42,058 nt of DNA, taken from Leptospira alexanderi serovar Manhao 3 str. L 60 (GTDB taxonomy: Bacteria; Spirochaetota; Leptospiria; Leptospirales; Leptospiraceae). Positions 28,179 through 42,058 of this stretch are shown piece after piece. Position numbers and translations under genes: made by a program. The notes beneath the pieces are model-generated. The model searched no databases, was not told where the DNA came from, and worked only from the letters and a program-made list of their open reading frames with translations. Location: NCBI RefSeq assembly GCF_000243815.2, contig NZ_AHMT02000020.1, positions 47,501-89,558 on the forward strand, read 5' to 3'. Position 1 is the first letter of the stretch; each line of letters begins with the position of its first letter.

Positions 28179-28362
28179 CCTGAACTCAGGCGCAGAGCTT
28201 TCCTGAACTCAGCAAACACCTTCCTATGGGTCGGTGTTTAGGTCGCTCTGCGGGTCGTCGTCGCAGCTCGCGAGTTTCATAGATAAAATGGCTCGCGACC
28301 GCGCTTTTCACTCCAATTCCTTCGGAATTTAAACTCAATGTTGCTTCCTATGGGCGCAACAT
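28179..28362. repeat. Cluster of hairpins with a shared TTCCTATGGG loop
   Basis: Several pairings nest here. The direct repeat CCTGAACTCAG is at 28179-28189 and 28202-28212. CGCAGAGC (28191-28198) pairs with GCTCTGCG (28245-28252) and encloses AAACACC (28214-28220) pairing with GGTGTTT (28233-28239). TCGCGAG (28268-28274) can pair with CTCGCGA (28292-28298). ATGTTGC (28338-28344) pairs with GCAACAT (28356-28362). The first and last inner hairpins have unrelated stems but the same loop, TTCCTATGGG plus TC or C. The block is more GC-rich than its flanks. It may be a structured RNA, a REP-like repeat or a remnant of a mobile element; no known family was recognised. Confidence 0.6.
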
Positions 28363-28463
28363 AATAATCGCTTTCGCATTTTGTTATATCGAACTCACGT
28401 TATTTGAAATGGATGGGTTTATAAATCGGTTTGCGTGGAACTAGAAAATGGACGACGAAACGT

Positions 28464-28499
28464 AAAAAACGGAATACGTTTGGATCCCCGCGTAATTCC
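28464..28499 (-). terminator. Intrinsic terminator of the permease-flippase operon
   Basis: Read on the minus strand, GGAATTACG and CGTATTCC form an 8-pair stem with one bulge and a 12-base loop. A G and a T6 run (28464-28469 on the plus strand as A6) follow. It starts four bases after the stop codon of the flippase-like gene. Confidence 0.6.
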
Positions 28500-28503
28500 T
28501 ACG

Positions 28504-29514
<1,011 letters not shown>

Positions 29515-29530
29515 TGCGATATTCCCGACT

Positions 29531-29877
29531 TCAACCCGGAGGCCAGAGCAGTTGACGTTCCGCTAGAAGATGAAAGTGGATGTGAAAAACAGTTTGTCCT
29601 CCGTTTTTTCCGGTATTATTTACGATTCTGTAGCCGTTTTCCGCAAAACCGAGATTCTTTGCGGTGTCTCGAATCCGGAGTAGCATGTTTCCGAGTAGGG
29701 AAGAATCTTCGTTTTCGATTTCTGTGAGGGACGTTATGTGCTTCTTTGGGACGAAGACGATGTGAGCCGGCGCCTGAGGAGAAATATCATAAAAAGCTAA
29801 TATTTCATCGTTTTCAAACGCGATCTTGGAAGGAATTTCCTTACGGATGATCTTGCAGAAGATGCAATTGTGGTCGT

Positions 29878-29881
<4 letters not shown>
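29531..29881 (-). CDS. HIT family (HinT-like) nucleotide hydrolase
   Basis: A 116-residue histidine triad protein. The C-terminal triad is HIHFHLL, the N-terminus has the paired cysteines CIFCKI, and [17 protein letters not shown] is the second conserved block. Such proteins hydrolyse adenosine phosphoramidates or related nucleotides in the cytosol. ATG at 29881 overlaps the TGA stop of the ROK gene as ATGA, so translation is coupled. The size is normal for HinT. Confidence 0.92.
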
Positions 29882-31998
<2,117 letters not shown>

Positions 31999-32007
31999 TG
32001 GATAATG

Positions 32008-32045
<38 letters not shown>

Positions 32046-32046
32046 T

Positions 32047-33637
<1,591 letters not shown>

Positions 33638-33740
33638 GCATAACGTTAAAACACTACGAGAATGTTGAAGTGTATTTCCTATTTTGAAAAGATGTGGGAT
33701 CTTTGCGTTTTCGACGGAATCGTCCGCATTTTCAAAAAAT

Positions 33741-35366
33741 CTAATATTTACCCGAGTTCATTCCGGATCGGAGTACCTTTTTGTCGAACTTGCCCACGCT
33801 CGTTTTTGGAATCGCTTCGATCAATCTAATGTCGTCACTGTGAGGCAATTGCCAGTTCGCAAAGTTTTCTTTGAGAATTTCGAGAACCGATTTCTTATCT
33901 ACTTTTTCCCCTTCCTTTGCGACCACGAACACTACGGGAACTTCTCCTCGAATCTCGTCGGGTTTGGCGACAACGGCCGCCTCTAAAACTCCTGGGGCTT
34001 TCAACACGTAACTTTCCATTTCGACGCTAGAAATCCATTCTCCTCTCGTTTTGATCAGATCTTTTTTGCGATCCGTGATTTGGATATAACTGTGTTCGTC
34101 GATTGTAATTACATCTCCGGTTCGAAACCATCCGTCTTCCGTGAAAGATTCCTTGCTCGGGTTTCCGTAATAAGAAGCTGTGATCCAAGGTCCTCTCACG
34201 ATCAATTCTCCCGGAGTTTTACCGTCTTTGGGAATGTCTTTTCCTTGGTCGTCAATTCCCTTGAGTTCCACTCCCGCAACCGCCGGACCTTGTTTTGCAA
34301 GAAGTTGCATTTTTTCTGATTCTTTTCGATCGTTCATCGTGGTCCTGAGTCTGCATACTGTTCCGACGGGGGATAACTCGGTCATTCCCCACGCGTGAAG
34401 GATATGAATTCCGAAATCATTCTTGAATCCCTCGATCATGGATTGGGGTGCTGCAGAACCTCCTACGATCATGGTGTGCAATTTGCCGAGGTCGTAGGAA
34501 TTCTTTTTGAGATGTTGATACAAGACGTTCCAAATCGTGGGAACCCCGGCGGCGATACTCACTTTTTCTTGTTCTAATAGGGAAGCAAGTCCGTGACCTA
34601 ACAGATGTTTTCCGGGAAACACAAGAACCGCTCCAGTCATCACGCAGGCAAAAGGGATTCCCCATGCGTTTGCGTGGAACATAGGAACTACGGGAAGAAC
34701 CGTTTCCTTTTCACAGATACCCAAGCTGTCCGACATACAGATGGACATACTGTGTAGGTAGATGGAACGATGACTGTAAACGACTCCTTTCGGATTTCCT
34801 GTCGTTCCCGAAGTATAACACATCCCGGCGGCCTGATTTTCATCTAACTCCGGTAAGGCGACCTCCTTACTTCCGTTTTTGAGGAACGTTTCGTAATCAA
34901 TCGCGTCCGGAAGAGCTGCCGACTCTGTCGCTTCGAGATCGTCCATGACGACAAACTTAGGTTTCTTTTTAAATTGAGGAAGTAAGTCGAGAAGAACCCT
35001 GCCCAGGCTTTTATCCACAAAGATCACGGAGTCTTCCGCGTCGTTGACGATGAATACGAGCTGTTCCGGAAAAAGTCGTACGTTTAAAGTATGCAGAACC
35101 GCGCCCATCGAAGGCACCGCAAAGTAAACTTCGAGGTGTCTATAGTGATTCATTCCGAACGTAGCGATTCGATCGCCGGGACGAATTCCAAGTTTTTGCA
35201 AAGAATCGATCAGCTTGTTTACTCGGGACGAAAACTCTCCGTATGTGTAACGATGTATGGATTCGTCGTTCATCTTCGTCACGATTTCTTTTTCGGGATG
35301 TACTTCGGAAGCTCTACGTAAAATAGCGGGAACGGTCAATTGATAGTTCATCATCGTAGATTTCAT
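33741..35366 (-). CDS. Long-chain fatty acid-CoA ligase (AMP-binding)
   Basis: A 541-residue ANL-superfamily enzyme that activates carboxylic acids with ATP and CoA. Motifs in order are [11 protein letters not shown] (P-loop), [32 protein letters not shown] and the catalytic Lys in [11 protein letters not shown], all intact. The style matches medium- to long-chain acyl-CoA synthetases of the FadD/alkK type; the chain length preferred cannot be read. The start is ATG 35366 behind AGGAG at seven bases. It appears monocistronic and runs away from the toxin-antitoxin pair. Confidence 0.92.
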   Translation of the reverse strand: MKSTMMNYQLTVPAILRRASEVHPEKEIVTKMNDESIHRYTYGEFSSRVNKLIDSLQKLGIRPGDRIATFGMNHYRHLEVYFAVPSMGAVLHTLNVRLFPEQLVFIVNDAEDSVIFVDKSLGRVLLDLLPQFKKKPKFVVMDDLEATESAALPDAIDYETFLKNGSKEVALPELDENQAAGMCYTSGTTGNPKGVVYSHRSIYLHSMSICMSDSLGICEKETVLPVVPMFHANAWGIPFACVMTGAVLVFPGKHLLGHGLASLLEQEKVSIAAGVPTIWNVLYQHLKKNSYDLGKLHTMIVGGSAAPQSMIEGFKNDFGIHILHAWGMTELSPVGTVCRLRTTMNDRKESEKMQLLAKQGPAVAGVELKGIDDQGKDIPKDGKTPGELIVRGPWITASYYGNPSKESFTEDGWFRTGDVITIDEHSYIQITDRKKDLIKTRGEWISSVEMESYVLKAPGVLEAAVVAKPDEIRGEVPVVFVVAKEGEKVDKKSVLEILKENFANWQLPHSDDIRLIEAIPKTSVGKFDKKVLRSGMNSGKY

Positions 35367-35478
35367 AAAAGTTCTCCTGGGCTCAAAAAAATTTTATATC
35401 GATTGGTGAGAACGGAATTGTACGATTCTTTCAAAGTCCGTCAATGAAAAGTTCGGGGAAAAGCCTGCGATTCTGCGT

Positions 35479-35526
35479 TTTGAAACGAGGAGCGGTCTAA
35501 AAATAACCGTTTGACAGACAGGTTTT
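35479..35526. repeat. 48-base direct repeat, left copy
   Basis: Identical to 36179-36226, exactly 700 bases away. A 17-base match CGATTCTGCGTTTTGAA precedes it at 35468-35484 and is found in the right copy at 36154-36170, but there 16 extra bases separate the two blocks. The repeat contains TTGACA (35511-35516), a consensus -35 box. Confidence 0.85.
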
Positions 35527-35538
35527 TTCCGTTATTTT
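35511..35538 (+). promoter_or_regulatory. Candidate promoter for the toxin-antitoxin pair
   Basis: TTGACA (35511-35516) is followed after 16 bases by TATTTT (35533-35538). The antitoxin start is 42 bases further on. The -35 box lies within the repeated 48 bases, the -10 does not. Confidence 0.35.
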
Positions 35539-35579
35539 TTTGGACTTGATTTTTCATAAATCGAAGGGAAACTAAATCC

Positions 35580-35807
35580 GTGAATATAATTCCCAAAACG
35601 ACAATCGCTGAAATTCAAAACATGCAGTTGAACGAACAGATAGAGGCACTCTCTTCAATTTGGGATCAAATTGCATTCAAAAATCCTGGATTTGATGTTT
35701 CGAAGGAAGATAAGCAGTTGTTGGATGAGCGCGTTCTTCGTGAAGAAGATATACCTAGCAAACCTTGGGAGAATTTAAAAAAATCGCTTCTTAAAAAACA
35801 AAAGTGA
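35580..35807 (+). CDS. Addiction module antitoxin (PF09720-like)
   Basis: A 75-residue protein of the short, helical antitoxin type found beside RelE/ParE toxins (TIAEIQNMQLNEQIEALSSI at the N-terminus, acidic middle, lysine-rich C-terminus). It lacks a recognisable DNA-binding domain, as usual for this family. GTG at 35580-35582 follows AAGGGA. Its TGA overlaps the toxin GTG as GTGA. It should bind and neutralise the toxin encoded next. Confidence 0.85.
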   Translation: MNIIPKTTIAEIQNMQLNEQIEALSSIWDQIAFKNPGFDVSKEDKQLLDERVLREEDIPSKPWENLKKSLLKKQK

Positions 35808-36106
35808 AACTTCTCCCTGTTCGAATCAAGCCGGGCGCCGAACAGGACATTGTTCAAGCGGTAGATTACTACAATCGCAAAAAAGAAAATCTTGGTTTTG
35901 AATTCGTTTTAGAAATTGATTCCGTTTTTGATAGAGCTAGTCGTTTTCCTGAAATCGGTCCGTTTGTTTACAAGGATTTTAGACAACTGTTGACTCGTCG
36001 TTTTCCTTTTAGAATTTTTTACAAAACCTCAAAAAATCATATCGATGTGTATGCGGTTTTACATCAAAGCCGTGAATTTAGGAAACTACTTCAATCGCCT
36101 ACTTGA
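35804..36106 (+). CDS. RelE/ParE family toxin
   Basis: A 100-residue toxin-fold protein (PGAEQDIVQAVDYYNRKKEN, FVLEIDSVFDRASRFPEIGP, RRFPFRIFYKT, IDVYAVLHQSREFR). Family members either cleave mRNA at the ribosome (RelE) or inhibit gyrase (ParE). The pattern is closer to ParE, but activity is not settled by sequence. The start is GTG at 35804, overlapping the antitoxin stop by four bases, so the two genes form one unit. The pair is flanked by the 48-base direct repeats. Confidence 0.88.
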   Translation: MKLLPVRIKPGAEQDIVQAVDYYNRKKENLGFEFVLEIDSVFDRASRFPEIGPFVYKDFRQLLTRRFPFRIFYKTSKNHIDVYAVLHQSREFRKLLQSPT

Positions 36107-36117
36107 AAACAAAGAGT

Positions 36118-36160
36118 ATCGATCTACTGAAATCGATTTCGCAAGCATAGAATCGATTCT
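36118..36160. repeat. Palindromic ATCGAT cluster
   Basis: Two perfect 12-base palindromes, GAAATCGATTTC (36129-36140) and AGAATCGATTCT (36149-36160), are separated by eight bases, with a third ATCGAT at 36118-36123. They lie between the toxin gene and the LCP gene and could be operator sites for a dimeric regulator. Confidence 0.45.
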
Positions 36161-36178
36161 GCGTTTTGAATCGTTTCC

Positions 36179-37404
<1,226 letters not shown>

Positions 37405-37410
37405 AGATTC

Positions 37411-37782
<372 letters not shown>

Positions 37783-37812
37783 CGCCGTCCCTTTCCTGAT
37801 CGGTCTATCGAA

Positions 37813-40534
<2,722 letters not shown>

Positions 40535-40645
40535 TTCGGAAAATTTAAAAAGTCTGATTCGTTCGTAATTGTATTCTTCAAAGAATATTATCTCAAATCT
40601 TGTCGCTGGATTGAAAATTTCAAAACGGTATCTGTGCTCAAGACT
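40535..40645. other. Gap before the IS element
   Basis: A hairpin TATTCT-TCAA-AGAATA lies at 40572-40587, about 40 bases after the DUF1574 stop. It has no strong T-run and is at best a weak terminator. Nothing else is seen. Confidence 0.3.
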
Positions 40646-40646
40646 A

Positions 40647-40670
40647 CTGATCCCTACAAAAAAGAGTACC
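40647..40670 (+). repeat. Left terminal inverted repeat of the IS
   Basis: Pairs with 41700-41723 at 22 of 24 positions, immediately inside a TA dinucleotide. Confidence 0.85.
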
Positions 40671-40701
40671 AAAAATATAACAATAATATCCCATTGTCAT
40701 A

Positions 40702-41696
<995 letters not shown>

Positions 41697-41700
<4 letters not shown>

Positions 41701-42058
41701 GTACTCATTTTTATAGGGATCAGTAAAGAACTCGAATCCGGCGTATGGAGTGATGGATGCGTCTTGTCATACACTTCCTTTAACTTTCGAATCGCTACGT
41801 GGGTATAGATTTGAGTCGTACTTAGATCCGCGTGTCCAAGCATCTCTTGAACGTGCCGTATGTCCGCTCCGTTGTCCAACATCCCAGTCGCCGTCGTATG
41901 CCTGAAGATATGAACCGCTTGACGCTTGTTGACAGAAGCCGCCTCTCTAAACACCGCAAAGAGACTTGTAATACTCGAATGCTCCAGCTTCTTACCCATC
42001 TTACCCAGAAACAAATGTGGCTCTTCTGCATCTCTCAAAAATACAACTCTCGATCTTT
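41697..42058 (-). CDS. Tyrosine recombinase/integrase, C-terminal part (5' end beyond right edge)
   Basis: The catalytic C-terminal half of a XerC/D or phage-integrase type recombinase, open to the right edge with no required start inside the window. The active-site pattern is H-x-x-R ([12 protein letters not shown]), His in [10 protein letters not shown] and the nucleophile Tyr in IYTHVA. The first catalytic Arg is outside the window. The IS is inserted just at the C-terminus: the last residues (about LIPIKMST) and the TAA stop come from the IS right end. The fold ends at about [10 protein letters not shown], so activity could be preserved. Confidence 0.88.
41700..41723 (-). repeat. Right terminal inverted repeat of the IS
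   Basis: Inverted partner of 40647-40670. It also supplies the final codons and stop region of the recombinase frame. Confidence 0.85.

Noticed and set aside
28179..28362. CRISPR array
   Set aside because: The repeats are few, unequal and hairpin-forming, without regular spacers.

Overview
The window looks like chromosomal DNA of a Leptospira species. The gene content is typical of that genus: class III nucleotide cyclases, SpoIIE/SiaB/SiaC partner-switching proteins, a DUF1574 protein beside an MBOAT acyltransferase, a DUF3365 histidine kinase, and many TTG starts. GC is moderate, roughly 40% by eye, which is closer to L. borgpetersenii, L. santarosai or L. weilii than to L. interrogans. 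Genus and species are inferences from protein style, not from a database match. I saw no rRNA, tRNA or CRISPR array.

Layout. 1-7.5 kb: the start of an exported TPR protein cut by the left edge, an MFS carrier coupled to mtnC (methionine salvage), an alpha/beta hydrolase, an exported membrane-anchored protein, a frameshifted endonuclease/exonuclease/phosphatase gene and a VOC protein. 7.7-18.4 kb: a six-gene minus-strand operon running CoA-transferase, KAS III, a 1784-residue kinase/STAND ATPase/GAF/SpoIIE phosphatase, SiaB kinase, SiaC, GAF-adenylate cyclase. 18.8-23.4 kb: a hotdog/four-helix-bundle fusion, an SDR and a PP2C phosphatase on the plus strand, converging on a second SiaB kinase that follows a frameshifted ketosynthase. 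24.1-27.6 kb: a DUF5939 cyclase and a haem c-type DUF3365 histidine kinase. 27.6-28.5 kb: a gene-poor block holding a cluster of hairpins. 28.5-32 kb: a tightly overlapped minus-strand operon (FtsX-like permease, ABC ATPase, frameshifted ROK kinase, HIT protein, flippase-like membrane protein). 32-35.4 kb: a TPR protein with an Mrr-like C-terminus, and an acyl-CoA synthetase. 35.5-36.2 kb: a RelE/ParE toxin-antitoxin pair between 48-base direct repeats. 36.2-40.5 kb: LCP protein, RsfS, MBOAT and DUF1574 genes. 40.6-42.06 kb: a complete IS630-family element with inverted repeats, inserted in the 3' end of a tyrosine recombinase gene that runs off the right edge.

How the genes fit together. The central theme is signalling beside lipid or acyl-CoA metabolism. 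The large operon has every part of a SiaABC-type phosphorylation switch (phosphatase, kinase, phospho-target), but the terminal gene is an adenylate cyclase where Pseudomonas aeruginosa has the diguanylate cyclase SiaD. Both SiaB-type kinases lie downstream of a ketosynthase gene on the same strand. This is the best candidate for an undescribed system in the window.

Quality note. Three otherwise complete genes (EEP family, KAS, ROK) each carry one frameshift, and each is restored by adding one base to a homopolymer. This pattern suggests under-called homopolymers in the assembly as much as real gene decay.
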